Source: a virus
DNA: 27,161 nucleotides
Strand: one strand, 5' to 3'
IMG/VR virus record: IMGVR_UViG_3300029309_000288
Span: 1-27,161 of that record
Part shown: one piece after another, positions 1 through 6,391 of the stretch
How the letters are laid out: each line of letters opens with the position of its first letter
Position numbering within the stretch: position 1 is the first letter of the stretch
The notes under the pieces: model-generated
Databases searched by the model: none
Told to the model about the DNA's origin: nothing
What the model saw: only the letters and a program-made list of their open reading frames with translations
Position numbers and translations under genes: made by a program

Positions 1-178
1 TGTCACGTCTAGTAGCCTTTCAAAAAATTGACCCCCCCTACCGGCCTAAAAACGGACTTTTTGCCCCAAGATCGGCGTTTCTGAGCCGTGAGAGGGGCTG
101 TTTGTTTGTGTTTGTTTGTAAAGTCCTCGACACAATCGGCCGATGATGCTCTCGGCTTCGAGCCAGAAAGGATCCAAC
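1..178. other. Left-end non-coding region upstream of the endolysin
   Basis: No gene is supported here. The stretch holds a run of seven C at 32-38, a small hairpin of A5/T5 around CGGAC at about 48-62, and a tandem TTTGTTTG repeat at 101-118. It must contain the plus-strand promoter of the endolysin if that gene has its own, but I find no convincing -35/-10 pair. If the molecule is circular, this region joins the purine-rich right end and forms a divergent control region with the rightmost minus-strand promoter. Confidence 0.4.
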
Positions 179-628
179 ATGATTAGTATCTCTTCTTTCG
201 TGACTGGGCTCGTCTCAGTCTTCTCCGCTCCCCTCGAGACTCCCGCCGGCAGAGTTGGCATGACCGACCTCGAGATCGCGATCTGGGTCGTCGAGAGTAA
301 TCAGCATCCCGGAGGCGAGCCCTTCTTCGCCGATCGAGGATTCACGGCGGGGCCTTACTGCATTAGTAAAAACTATCTCGCAGACTCTCGCCTCCCCGGT
401 CGCTGGCCCGATGCGGTCTTTGACTTGGACTTCTCGGTTCAGGTCTTCCGCGCCTATATGGCCCGCTGGGGATCAGACGACCGCCGACCGGATGGAATGT
501 CCCAGGAGGAGTTCTGGGCTCGCCTGCACAACGGAGGCCCCCAAGCCGCCAAGGCGACCGGCAAGAAGAAGGAACGACTCGATCGATACTGGGAGAAGGT
601 CCGGAAGGTCTTGGACCAGTTCGACTAA
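179..628 (+). CDS. i-type (invertebrate/destabilase-type) lysozyme-like endolysin
   Basis: 149-residue protein predicted to cut the peptidoglycan glycan chain at lysis. The i-type lysozyme pattern is visible in order: a Glu in AIWVVES (E39), a following Asp (D52) in about the spacing of the family's Glu/Asp pair, GPYCIS (58-63), RAYMARWG (91-98), the signature HNGGP (117-121), and a C-terminal RYWEKV. The cysteine-rich scaffold of animal members is absent (one Cys only). The ATG at 179 is chosen because AAAGGA lies 6 nt upstream; an in-frame ATG at 143 has no such site. Residues 1-17 are hydrophobic and could be a weak signal or signal-arrest sequence, but lack positive charge. This is the only plus-strand gene and it converges on the large minus-strand operon. 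Family assignment is by eye; the role as endolysin is inferred from phage context. Confidence 0.75.
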   Translation: MISISSFVTGLVSVFSAPLETPAGRVGMTDLEIAIWVVESNQHPGGEPFFADRGFTAGPYCISKNYLADSRLPGRWPDAVFDLDFSVQVFRAYMARWGSDDRRPDGMSQEEFWARLHNGGPQAAKATGKKKERLDRYWEKVRKVLDQFD

Positions 629-651
629 TCTCGCCCCGTTGCGAAGGAGGG

Positions 652-680
652 AGCCCCCGCTAGTCGGGGGTTCTTTCGTT
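652..680 (+). terminator. Intrinsic terminator between the convergent endolysin and dockerin-protein genes
   Basis: Arms 652-659 and 665-672 pair over eight bases (AGCCCCCG with CGGGGGTT, one G-T wobble) around a 5-nt loop, followed by TTCTTTCGTTT-type T-rich sequence. It lies 24 nt after the endolysin stop and 9 nt from the stop of the minus-strand operon. The T-rich side favours plus-strand termination, but the stem could stop both transcripts. Confidence 0.7.
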
Positions 681-1751
681 TCAGGGACACTCGCCCCATT
701 CCGAGAGGACCTTGAGGATCGCCTGGAAGCCGTTATTCGTCTGGGGGTGATAGCGGTAGCCGGCAACATCCGAGAGTACTTGGAGAAGATCCTCGAAGCC
801 GACGATCCCGTCCTCGTTAAGATCGGAGGGACAGGAGTTGTCGGCGTAGTAGTTGACCGAGTATATGGAGGGGTCGCAGGGGTAGCCGTTACCGCATGCC
901 CATCGAATGACCCCGCCCGAAGAGAAGTAGTCCGGCCCCGTAAAGCGAGCGATGTGAAACGATCCCGGATGCTTTTCGCTTTCCCAGTCGACATCGGCAT
1001 CCCATCGAATCAGATCCCCGTAGTCGATTTGAGAGGCCGACTGACAGCATTGTTGGAAGGGAACTTGGCCGGTCGGGAGAGGGAGCCAGAACTTGAGGAC
1101 AGGCGAGTCCATCAGGTCCTTGTGTTGTTGCTGGACCAGAGGGTAGCGGTATTGAGGGTTCGAATTTCCGTACTTCCGACCGACGGGACCATGAAGGATC
1201 CAAGAGTCGCACCAAAGATAATCGAGGCCGATCAGGTCGACTTGTCTCGGACAGCATCCCTCCGGCCCCTCAAACTTCCAGTTCACCGGGGTGAACTTGG
1301 CGCCAAGATATCGAGTTCGCTGGTATGGATTAGCTTGGACACAATCCCAAGGAGTCCCAGGGATGTCGCAAGGAATGACCGTCCCGTCTGGTAGCTCCCA
1401 GTCTCCGAAGCTAGAGCGAGCTTCCTCGTATTCGATGCATTCGAGACAGTTGTCGAGCCAAGGGTATAGATTGTCGTTCCGGTTCTTGAAGACAGGACCT
1501 TCAAGAGCCCATCCGAAGGATCGGGAGGGAGACTCGTTGCCCCGTGTCGACCCGATCATATAGGGAGGCCGAGGATCCCCGTTTGGCTTACTGAAATCTG
1601 GATCGAATCCGGTTTGGATGTAGACGTCGAAAGTCCGGCCGAAAGGCGTCAGCCGGCCAAGATCATCGACCCAGACCGCGACAGCGTCAGGGTCTGAGGG
1701 TTTCGCTCCATTGTCGAGGGAGCCCAGGAGGATCAGTGCGGAAAGAATCAT
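681..1751 (-). CDS. Secreted protein with C-terminal planctomycete-type dockerin-like domain
   Basis: 356 residues. Residues 1-16 form a hydrophobic signal-like segment (MILSALILLGS). The middle (about 20-300) is Trp-, Cys- and Pro-rich with no fold I recognise. The last 50 residues match the dockerin-like tail common in planctomycete secreted proteins: CP, then an EF-hand-type loop with D310, N312, D314, G315 and D321-L322, then a second half ending WGECP. Such tails bind calcium and are thought to anchor or assemble extracellular proteins. The chosen ATG (1751) overlaps the HNH stop as ATGA; an ATG at 1763 would add four residues. It is the last gene of the lysis-side operon, so it may modify the host envelope, aid lysis or block superinfection. 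The dockerin call rests on the visible motif; the function is inference. Confidence 0.7.
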   Translation of the reverse strand: MILSALILLGSLDNGAKPSDPDAVAVWVDDLGRLTPFGRTFDVYIQTGFDPDFSKPNGDPRPPYMIGSTRGNESPSRSFGWALEGPVFKNRNDNLYPWLDNCLECIEYEEARSSFGDWELPDGTVIPCDIPGTPWDCVQANPYQRTRYLGAKFTPVNWKFEGPEGCCPRQVDLIGLDYLWCDSWILHGPVGRKYGNSNPQYRYPLVQQQHKDLMDSPVLKFWLPLPTGQVPFQQCCQSASQIDYGDLIRWDADVDWESEKHPGSFHIARFTGPDYFSSGGVIRWACGNGYPCDPSIYSVNYYADNSCPSDLNEDGIVGFEDLLQVLSDVAGYRYHPQTNNGFQAILKVLSEWGECP

Positions 1752-2113
1752 CTCGTTTCCCATCTTCTGTGACGGACGACCGTCGACATGACCTCCGATG
1801 CGGTTTCGACGCGCGCGAGGTTTGACATTTGTTCACGAGCGGTCTTGTCCTTATGGCATTCCAGACAGATCCCTTGGAGGTTGGTGTATTCGTCACCGCC
1901 GCCCTGAGAGAGCGGGAGGATGTGATCGACCTGAACAGCTTCGGCTTGGTTGCAAACTTTGCAGACCGGATCTCGAGCGAGGATCTGGGCTCGAAGCTTC
2001 ATCCAGCGATGCCCTCGGTTTGGTCGAGATGAGTTGTCTCGACGAGGTTCTGGCCCTCGATCTCGTTTGCCGAGCGGTACGAGTCGACCGTCTCCGGTCA
2101 CTCTCCGAATCAT
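1748..2113 (-). CDS. HNH endonuclease
   Basis: 121 residues with a clear zinc-bound HNH core: CxxC at 51/54, the catalytic-type DH at 63-64, N78, a second CxxC at 83/86 and H87 in CLECHK. HNH enzymes nick or cut double-stranded DNA with one metal ion. In many siphophages a free-standing HNH protein assists terminase during packaging, but those genes usually sit beside terminase. This one lies at the far end of the genome inside the lysis-side cluster. The start ATG overlaps the upstream stop as ATGA, and the stop overlaps the dockerin-protein start as ATGA. It could be a packaging helper or a homing-type nuclease; the sequence does not decide. Confidence 0.85.
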   Translation of the reverse strand: MIRRVTGDGRLVPLGKRDRGPEPRRDNSSRPNRGHRWMKLRAQILARDPVCKVCNQAEAVQVDHILPLSQGGGDEYTNLQGICLECHKDKTAREQMSNLARVETASEVMSTVVRHRRWETR

Positions 2114-2226
2114 TTGACGCAGTTCTCGTCGTGACGACAGAGCTTTTTGAGGACTCGCTGCTTGTGAACCATGCCCAAGACAAAGCCAAGGACGAGGGAG
2201 CCGATTATTGAGAAGACGGTATACAT
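2110..2226 (-). CDS. 38-residue single-pass membrane protein (holin-like or lysis accessory)
   Basis: A very short gene. The protein has one hydrophobic segment at about residues 2-21 (YTVFSIIGSLVLGFVLGMVH) followed by a basic tail with two Cys (KQRVLKKLCRHDENC). Support for a real gene: AAAAAGG about 7 nt before the ATG at 2226, a 22-nt overlap with the end of the upstream membrane-protein gene, and an ATGA stop/start overlap with the HNH gene. The layout resembles small phage membrane proteins of lysis clusters. A holin, pinholin or antiholin role is possible, but no family is recognised. Confidence 0.6.
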   Translation of the reverse strand: MYTVFSIIGSLVLGFVLGMVHKQRVLKKLCRHDENCVK

Positions 2227-2609
2227 GGAGAGACCTTTTTCAGAGTTCTGAGAGTTGAAATAAACATCCCGGCACCGATGACAAGTGCAATGGTCGCAGC
2301 GGGGACAAGTAGAGTTTCGTTCAGTGCCAGGAAGATCGGAGGGACCAGAGAGATCCCGATCCCGATCAATAGAGTCCGTTTTCCAATCGGTCCCGGCATC
2401 AGGACCATCGAGACAATGCCCGCCAAGATCGCAAGAGCCCCCGCGAAGCTCAGAGGCCATAGGGTCGCCGCCACTTGGTCTGATGTCGAGATGCTGGGGA
2501 GGTTGAGGGTCTTCTCCGCCTCCCGAGGGACAAAAGGGAGGCGTAGACCTCCCGAAGATTCGCAGGCCGTGAGAAGGCCGGCAGTCGTCAGCGTTACGAA
2601 CTTTGTCAT
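2205..2609 (-). CDS. Three-helix membrane protein with lipoprotein-type N-terminus
   Basis: 134 residues. Residues 1-16 look like a lipoprotein signal, with LLTAC at 12-16 placing the lipidated Cys at 16. Three hydrophobic helices follow at about 50-70, 79-96 and 99-120, with a basic end (RTLKK). The start overlaps the stop of the preceding coiled-coil membrane protein as ATGA, which suggests coupled synthesis. A TM/coiled-coil protein followed by a lipoprotein recalls i-spanin/o-spanin pairs, but a true o-spanin would not have three membrane helices. A three-helix holin is the main alternative. I see the membrane segments and lipobox; the lysis role is inferred from position. Confidence 0.6.
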   Translation of the reverse strand: MTKFVTLTTAGLLTACESSGGLRLPFVPREAEKTLNLPSISTSDQVAATLWPLSFAGALAILAGIVSMVLMPGPIGKRTLLIGIGISLVPPIFLALNETLLVPAATIALVIGAGMFISTLRTLKKVSPCIPSSQ

Positions 2610-2839
2610 TTGGTCCGCTCCCTAAGATCCCGCTCCAAGGCGTCGAGCTTGTTCTCGAGACGGTTGATCCGTTCACCTTGGAGTTGCTGAGAGACCGCGA
2701 TCTCGGAGAGAAGGCGGTCGTGTCGCTGGTAGGCCATGAAGAAGGCCGAGATGATGGTGACAGAGATCGCAAGAAGACCGACCCAGTCCTTCGAGGAGAG
2801 TTGGACGGATTCGGGACTTGGCTTAGGCGTCTTTTGCAT
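2606..2839 (-). CDS. Small membrane protein with C-terminal coiled coil (i-spanin-like)
   Basis: 77 residues: a polar N-terminus (1-18), one membrane helix (about 20-37), then a charged heptad-rich helix (41-75, including LQGERINRLENKLDALERDL). This is the topology of an Rz-type i-spanin, though shorter than usual. An XhlA-like membrane protein is an alternative, but XhlA usually has the coiled coil before the membrane helix. The ATG at 2839 lies inside the end of the upstream gene (17-nt overlap) without a strong ribosome-binding site. The stop overlaps the next gene's start as ATGA. No family match is certain. Confidence 0.6.
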   Translation of the reverse strand: MQKTPKPSPESVQLSSKDWVGLLAISVTIISAFFMAYQRHDRLLSEIAVSQQLQGERINRLENKLDALERDLRERTK

Positions 2840-3227
2840 GTTTGGCGAGTCGACTGAGGGCTTGAACTGCTCGAAGAAGTAAGGCGAAGATATCGTCCTT
2901 CGCTACTGGTAGTTCGGACTTTGCCGGCGAGACATAGCCGAGATCGAGGTCCGTGTGATACGACCGCTTGTGATCCTTGGACCTCCGGATCTTCTTCCCG
3001 AGTGACTTCTGGTAGAGATCTGGAAGCCGTCGACTGAATGCCGTCTTCGCGAGTTGGCGCCATCGGTGATCGATCTCCTCGCCGTATCGGATGACGATCG
3101 CGGACCAGATCAGCCAGCATTCGGAGATGATCTCGTCCCGAGACCAGAGGGGATATTTCCGCTCTCGCTGGGCCTTCGAGGCATAGACGTTGAGGTACTC
3201 CATGATTTCCTCGTCAGTCGGAGGCAT
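2823..3227 (-). CDS. Hypothetical protein, faintly sigma-factor-like
   Basis: 134 residues from the ATG at 3227, which overlaps the end of the methyltransferase gene by 14 nt and has AAAGG about 10 nt upstream. The central part (about 27-75: DEIISECWLIWSA, then WRQLAKTAFSRRLPD) has the acidic-then-aromatic-then-basic helical pattern seen in region 2 of ECF-type sigma factors. It is followed by a basic stretch (KKIRRSKDHKR) and a C-terminal helix. A region-4-like HTH is not evident. It could be a transcription regulator of the lysis genes that follow, but this is weak pattern recognition only. Confidence 0.5.
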   Translation of the reverse strand: MPPTDEEIMEYLNVYASKAQRERKYPLWSRDEIISECWLIWSAIVIRYGEEIDHRWRQLAKTAFSRRLPDLYQKSLGKKIRRSKDHKRSYHTDLDLGYVSPAKSELPVAKDDIFALLLRAVQALSRLAKHAKDA

Positions 3228-4149
3228 GGATCCGAGCCTTTGCGATCTCGAGATAGTCTGGTTCCCGCTCGATCCCGAGGAAAGAGAACCCCTCGGACTT
3301 TGCCGCGACACCAGTCGTACCGCTCCCCATGAAGGGGTCCATAACAATCCCGCCTGCGGGAGTAATGAGCCGGACTAAGTATTTCATCAGGTCGGTCGGT
3401 TTGACAGTTGGATGGGTGTTCCCTTCGCCGCGGTCCTTTTTGGATGGTTTTGATCCGTAGAAGTATCTCGAGGCTTTGCCCATCCCTTCGGTCGCCTCTG
3501 GGCTTCCGTCGTGTATTACGTTTGCCGGCCAGCGTTCTCCGATTCTTGACTCATCGATATTGATTCCCCCCGTCCCGTACTCCAGGACATTCGAAACGAC
3601 GGTTTGAATCGGTCGACGTCTCGCTAAGACAATAGGTTCATGGGCCGGCTTGAGTGTTGTACCCCAGCCTTCAAAGTGCTTCGCCTCTTTTGACGATGAC
3701 TTGGTGATCTCGACTTGGACCTTTTTCTGCTTCAGCCCGGTTTTGAACCCCCCGACATCATTACCGTCGACAGCGTAAACCCCCGGCTTGTGTCCGATCA
3801 CTTCTCTTTTTCTGCCGAGTTTCTTGTCAATGGCTTTCGAGATATCCATCGATTTAGGGAAGCCAGACGAGTAGACCCAGAAGATCTGGTCCCTGATTTC
3901 GAAGCCTGAGTCTTCTATTGAGACGGCCATCCGATGATATGTTCGGGACCCTCCAAAACTCAGAAGATGTCCTCCGGGTTTCAATACCCGAAGTACCTCC
4001 GACCAGATCTCCTCAGACGGTACGTCGTAATCCCATTTGTTCCCCATATACGACAGGCCGTAGGGGGGATCGGTCAGGACAGAATCAACAGATGAGTCGC
4101 CTAAAGTTCTCAGGATCTCGAGACAGTCCCCAAGACGTAGATCAATCAC
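3214..4149 (-). CDS. Orphan DNA adenine/cytosine-N4 methyltransferase
   Basis: 311 residues. The catalytic motif DPPY is at 27-30, preceded by a GDCLEIL start typical of this family. The AdoMet-binding motif DPFMGSGT lies near the C-terminus (271-278), after HPTVKP. Motif IV before motif I is the beta-class order of amino-methyltransferases (N6-adenine or N4-cytosine). The start is GTG at 4149, in a GTGA overlap with the upstream nuclease-like gene. No restriction partner with an obvious pairing is seen, so it probably protects phage DNA from host restriction or marks it for regulation. The target sequence cannot be read from the protein. Confidence 0.9.
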   Translation of the reverse strand: MIDLRLGDCLEILRTLGDSSVDSVLTDPPYGLSYMGNKWDYDVPSEEIWSEVLRVLKPGGHLLSFGGSRTYHRMAVSIEDSGFEIRDQIFWVYSSGFPKSMDISKAIDKKLGRKREVIGHKPGVYAVDGNDVGGFKTGLKQKKVQVEITKSSSKEAKHFEGWGTTLKPAHEPIVLARRRPIQTVVSNVLEYGTGGINIDESRIGERWPANVIHDGSPEATEGMGKASRYFYGSKPSKKDRGEGNTHPTVKPTDLMKYLVRLITPAGGIVMDPFMGSGTTGVAAKSEGFSFLGIEREPDYLEIAKARIHASD

Positions 4150-4511
4150 TCGTAGTCCTCCAAGGTGATCTCAACGACCCGAAGAGACCAAGACTTCTCG
4201 CCTTGATCCCATCCCCATCCCCAGATCTCAAGCCTTCGATCCGGACAGGCCAGCCAGTCCCAAGAGTTCTCCCTCTTCTCTCCGAGAATCTTGTTCTTCC
4301 GAGCGGAGACGTTGGAGTCCGAAGTCGCTTGGATCGCCAAAGTCTCAAAGGGGTTGATCGCCAAGAAGTCGATAAAGCCGTATAGGTCCCGCTTGATCCC
4401 TCGAGTCCCCGGGATGACCTGCTCGACGTTCTGGACGAGATAGCCTTGGCCTTCGAGCGTCGTCTTGGTGAGCGGGTTGACCCGATCGCAGTTCCGACGC
4501 TTCTTCGCCAT
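4146..4511 (-). CDS. Small PD-(D/E)XK-like nuclease-fold protein
   Basis: 121 residues from the ATG at 4511, overlapping the upstream stop as TAATG. The pattern KRDLYGFIDFLAI, then ETLAIQATSDSNVSARKNKI, resembles small phage proteins of the restriction-endonuclease fold: an Asp on one strand and Q/E-x-K/T on the next. Here the second motif is QAT, so the usual catalytic Lys is missing or displaced to K77 or K79. It may be an active nuclease in recombination or a degenerate one. It sits directly before the methyltransferase, so a restriction-modification pairing is possible but unsupported. Confidence 0.6.
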   Translation of the reverse strand: MAKKRRNCDRVNPLTKTTLEGQGYLVQNVEQVIPGTRGIKRDLYGFIDFLAINPFETLAIQATSDSNVSARKNKILGEKRENSWDWLACPDRRLEIWGWGWDQGEKSWSLRVVEITLEDYE

Positions 4512-4663
4512 TACTCGTCTTCTTCTTGATCTTTGGGAATGTATTCCAAGACAAGCGTCCCGCAATCTGAACACGAGTAGTTGTTGACGATCAGCCAATC
4601 GTCAGACTCCTCATAATCGTGAGAGCCGCCCATAATCATTTCTTTTCCGCATCCGCAGATCAC
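4511..4663 (-). CDS. Small zinc-ribbon protein
   Basis: 50 residues with a CGCG knuckle at 3-5 and CSDC at 29-32, the two Cys pairs of a zinc ribbon, and an acidic C-terminus. The start is placed at the GTG at 4663, which overlaps the preceding stop as GTGA and lets the protein begin just before the first knuckle. A longer upstream reading would run through the neighbouring gene. Such phage ribbons often bind nucleic acid or partner proteins; no specific role can be assigned. Confidence 0.6.
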   Translation of the reverse strand: MICGCGKEMIMGGSHDYEESDDWLIVNNYSCSDCGTLVLEYIPKDQEEDE

Positions 4664-4860
4664 TCGTCGTCCTCGTCTTCTGGTTCGTCCTCGATCGGCT
4701 CCTCCTCGATCGACCATCTCGAGATCTGGAGATCGAATCTGGCGGTATCCAAAGCCCCGATGATTTCATGGATCGAGATGTTCCATTCGAGCCGCCATCT
4801 CTCGATAAGTTGGCGTATCTCGCCGGCCAGTTTCTCGGATGGATCTCTCGAAGAAGTCAC
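4660..4860 (-). CDS. Hypothetical acidic protein
   Basis: 66 residues from a GTG at 4860 (a TTG at 4863 is the other choice; no ATG exists). A helical N-terminal half (LAGEIRQLIERWRLEW) is followed by HEIIGALDTARFDLQ and a very acidic tail of Glu and Asp. It lies 6 nt after the replication protein stop and overlaps the zinc-ribbon start as GTGA. The tight packing and conserved frame support a real gene. I do not recognise the family. Confidence 0.55.
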   Translation of the reverse strand: MTSSRDPSEKLAGEIRQLIERWRLEWNISIHEIIGALDTARFDLQISRWSIEEEPIEDEPEDEDDE

Positions 4861-4866
4861 CAAGAA

Positions 4867-5625
4867 CTATTCGGCGCCGGCCGCTTCCCGCAGTTCTCGG
4901 ATGAGTTTCAGCATAAAGGCGGTCGGATCCTTGATGGCCCTCTTGGGATTGTTGACTCCTTCAACGTAGGCGGCCGTGAATGCCCCTACAACCGTCTCCC
5001 AGTCTTCCAGAGACATCCGACCCGCCGAGAGGACTAGACGGTCTCCAGAGAGCCTCTGAGGCGATCCGTTGGATTCTCGCTTCTTGTTGAATTTGTTTGC
5101 GTAGTCACGAACGAGAGAACGGACCGAAAGCCCATCTCCCCCCCCCTCGACCGACTCCCCCCTTGGGGGGGATATAGGGGGGGAGGGTTTCTTGTTCTGG
5201 TTCTTGTTCTGGGCGCCGTACGCAGCGCGTGACGTACGCGTTTTGTCACGCGTGACGTTATGCGTACGGTCCTCCTTATTTGCGGATTTCCGTTCTCGGT
5301 ATGCCCTTTGCCGCTCCGTCTCGGTCTCCCGCTTTTTGGTCGCCCGCTCGACTTCTTCCGTCATCTTCCCATTCTGGAGGTATCGCTCTCCGGTGTCTGG
5401 ATCCTCGACGACGTCGAACTTAGACCGTATCAAGTTCCAAGTCGAGATGGACATCCCCGGACAGGCGACTTGGAGCTGCTCCAGATCGTCTGGGATCTTT
5501 TGGCCGGAAGCCTGAATCGCGAGAAGGGTGATGTAGGCTCCTCGAGCCTCGAGCGGGAGCATGAAGACGCCGCCCATCCAGTCATTGGGGAAGAAGCGGA
5601 CCCATGCGTTGTTCTTGTCCTTCAT
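4867..5625 (-). CDS. DUF1376-type phage replication protein
   Basis: 252 residues. The N-terminus (about 8-75) matches DUF1376: WVRFFPNDWMGG, then LEARGAYITLL. Phage proteins with this domain resemble replication initiators of the lambda O type and often precede a helicase loader. A basic, low-complexity linker (about 88-165, rich in Lys, Arg and Thr, then Pro/Gly) joins a C-terminal helical region (170-250). The DNA encoding the linker holds a dense cluster of inverted and direct repeats that looks like an origin. The ATG at 5625 has AAAAGG 7 nt upstream. No helicase gene follows, so the host helicase must be recruited by another route, perhaps by this protein's C-terminus. Confidence 0.8.
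   Translation of the reverse strand: MKDKNNAWVRFFPNDWMGGVFMLPLEARGAYITLLAIQASGQKIPDDLEQLQVACPGMSISTWNLIRSKFDVVEDPDTGERYLQNGKMTEEVERATKKRETETERQRAYRERKSANKEDRTHNVTRDKTRTSRAAYGAQNKNQNKKPSPPISPPRGESVEGGGDGLSVRSLVRDYANKFNKKRESNGSPQRLSGDRLVLSAGRMSLEDWETVVGAFTAAYVEGVNNPKRAIKDPTAFMLKLIRELREAAGAE
5138..5187. repeat. C-run/G-run tract inside the replication gene (possible G-quadruplex)
   Basis: On the plus strand there are nine C at 5138-5146 and six C at 5157-5162. Seven G follow at 5165-5171, seven G at 5177-5183 and three G at 5185-5187. The C6/G7 pair with a TT loop can fold as a hairpin, and the G-runs can supply four or more G3 tracts for a quadruplex. The stretch encodes the Pro/Gly-rich linker of the replication protein. 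Confidence 0.7.
5189..5212. repeat. Tandem 12-bp repeat TTCTTGTTCTGG x2
   Basis: Two exact, abutting copies (5189-5200, 5201-5212) lie between the G-run tract and the nested palindromes of the origin-like region. They encode an Asn/Gln/Lys repeat in the replication protein. Confidence 0.85.
5216..5269. other. Origin-like cluster of nested inverted and direct repeats
   Basis: Read directly: an outer 9-bp perfect inverted repeat CCGTACGCA (5216-5224) / TGCGTACGG (5261-5269). Inside it is an 8-bp inverted repeat CGCGTGAC (5226-5233) / GTCACGCG (5245-5252). A 10-bp direct repeat CGCGTGACGT occurs at 5226-5235 and 5249-5258, and a 12-bp palindrome GTCACGCGTGAC at 5245-5256. Iterons inside the initiator gene are the arrangement of lambda ori within gene O, so this is the best candidate for the replication origin. 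Origin function is inference. Confidence 0.6.
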
Positions 5626-5627
5626 AG

Positions 5628-5969
5628 TTAGACCTTTTCTAGGATTCTGAGTTTAAGTTGTGCGTTCACGGTCTCCCGAGTCCAATACTTTGAGGAGACA
5701 TTTTTCTTGGTTGCGAAGGGATGAGTCTGAGCCAATACGATCATCTGCTTCCGGATCAGATCATCCAGTTCGAGGAGTCTCTCCCTGATTTCCTGATCGA
5801 CCCATTCGGTAAGGATCCGCCATTCTTTCCCGAACTTCTTCGCGGGAATCTCGCCGGCCCGGCATTTCTTGATGATCGCTTCCCGACGATACCCCTTGAC
5901 CCCGGGAAGACGGGATCGAAACTCGACCCCAGCCTCACCGACGGTCATGGTATGAGGTCTCCGCTCCAT
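5628..5969 (-). CDS. Excisionase/MerR-like HTH DNA-binding protein
   Basis: 113 residues from the ATG at 5969, which overlaps the SSB-like stop as TAATG. Residues about 16-50 (VEFRSRLPGVKGYRREAII, then IPAKKFGKEWRI) show the winged-helix pattern of excisionase-type HTH proteins, in which the wing is formed around K-x-G-xx-W-R-I. A long charged helix follows (RERLLELDDLIRKQM). With no integrase in the window, true excision is unlikely. A role in replication or in regulating the adjacent origin region fits the position better. Confidence 0.6.
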   Translation of the reverse strand: MERRPHTMTVGEAGVEFRSRLPGVKGYRREAIIKKCRAGEIPAKKFGKEWRILTEWVDQEIRERLLELDDLIRKQMIVLAQTHPFATKKNVSSKYWTRETVNAQLKLRILEKV

Positions 5970-6391
5970 TAGAACGGGATCTCGTCTTGGGTCGGTTGTT
6001 GGGGTTGCACGTGCCCAGTGAGCCGCTCCTGGGTAGCTTGCGTGACATGGTTCGAGATGCTCTGGGCGATCGCCTGAGTCGGAAAGGCGCCGGGAGCCCG
6101 GACTCGGACGCATTGCATCGACCGCCCTTGGAAGTGCGTCATGTCCTGATAGACCTCGATTTGTTTGCCGGCCCAGCCTTCGGTCGCTCCGCCGTAGAGT
6201 TGAGCGATCGAGTTGGCGTTGGTCTTGTTGAGGCCGAGACGCTGGGAGATCTCTTGGAAGCCGACGCAGGGCTTGGAGGTTCCGTCGTCGAAAGTCTCCG
6301 AGACGACGTCGGTCATCGTCAGGACTCGAGGTTGGGGCACATCAGCCGCCCGAAGGTATGACGAGGGAAAGAAAGAGTTTATATCTGGCAT
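5969..6391 (-). CDS. Probable single-stranded DNA-binding protein
   Basis: 140 residues. The C-terminus ends DEIPF after a Gln/Pro-rich linker, matching the acidic D-x-I-P-F tip by which SSB proteins recruit partners. The core (about 20-105: PRVLTMTDV, KPCVGFQE, LNKTNANSIAQLYG, then a W-x-GK strand, RSMQCVRVR) is beta-rich and consistent with an OB-fold family frequent in phages. An AGGAGG lies about 9 nt before the ATG at 6391. The neighbouring exonuclease and nucleases support a replication/recombination role. Confidence 0.6.
   Translation of the reverse strand: MPDINSFFPSSYLRAADVPQPRVLTMTDVVSETFDDGTSKPCVGFQEISQRLGLNKTNANSIAQLYGGATEGWAGKQIEVYQDMTHFQGRSMQCVRVRAPGAFPTQAIAQSISNHVTQATQERLTGHVQPQQPTQDEIPF

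Noticed and set aside
101-136. Plus-strand promoter before the endolysin
   Set aside because: TTTGTTTG repeats and a CACAAT box give no properly spaced -35/-10 pair, so no promoter is called.
411-1394. 327-codon plus-strand frame
   Set aside because: Overlaps both the endolysin and the dockerin-tail gene in other frames and crosses the terminator at 652-680.
2227-3120. Upstream part of a 336-codon minus-strand frame
   Set aside because: Only the last 38 codons (2110-2226) have a start site and membrane-protein character; the rest is a shadow of three real genes.
5628-5969. Excisionase as evidence of lysogeny
   Set aside because: The HTH fold is shared by many regulators, and there is no integrase, attachment site or repressor in the window.
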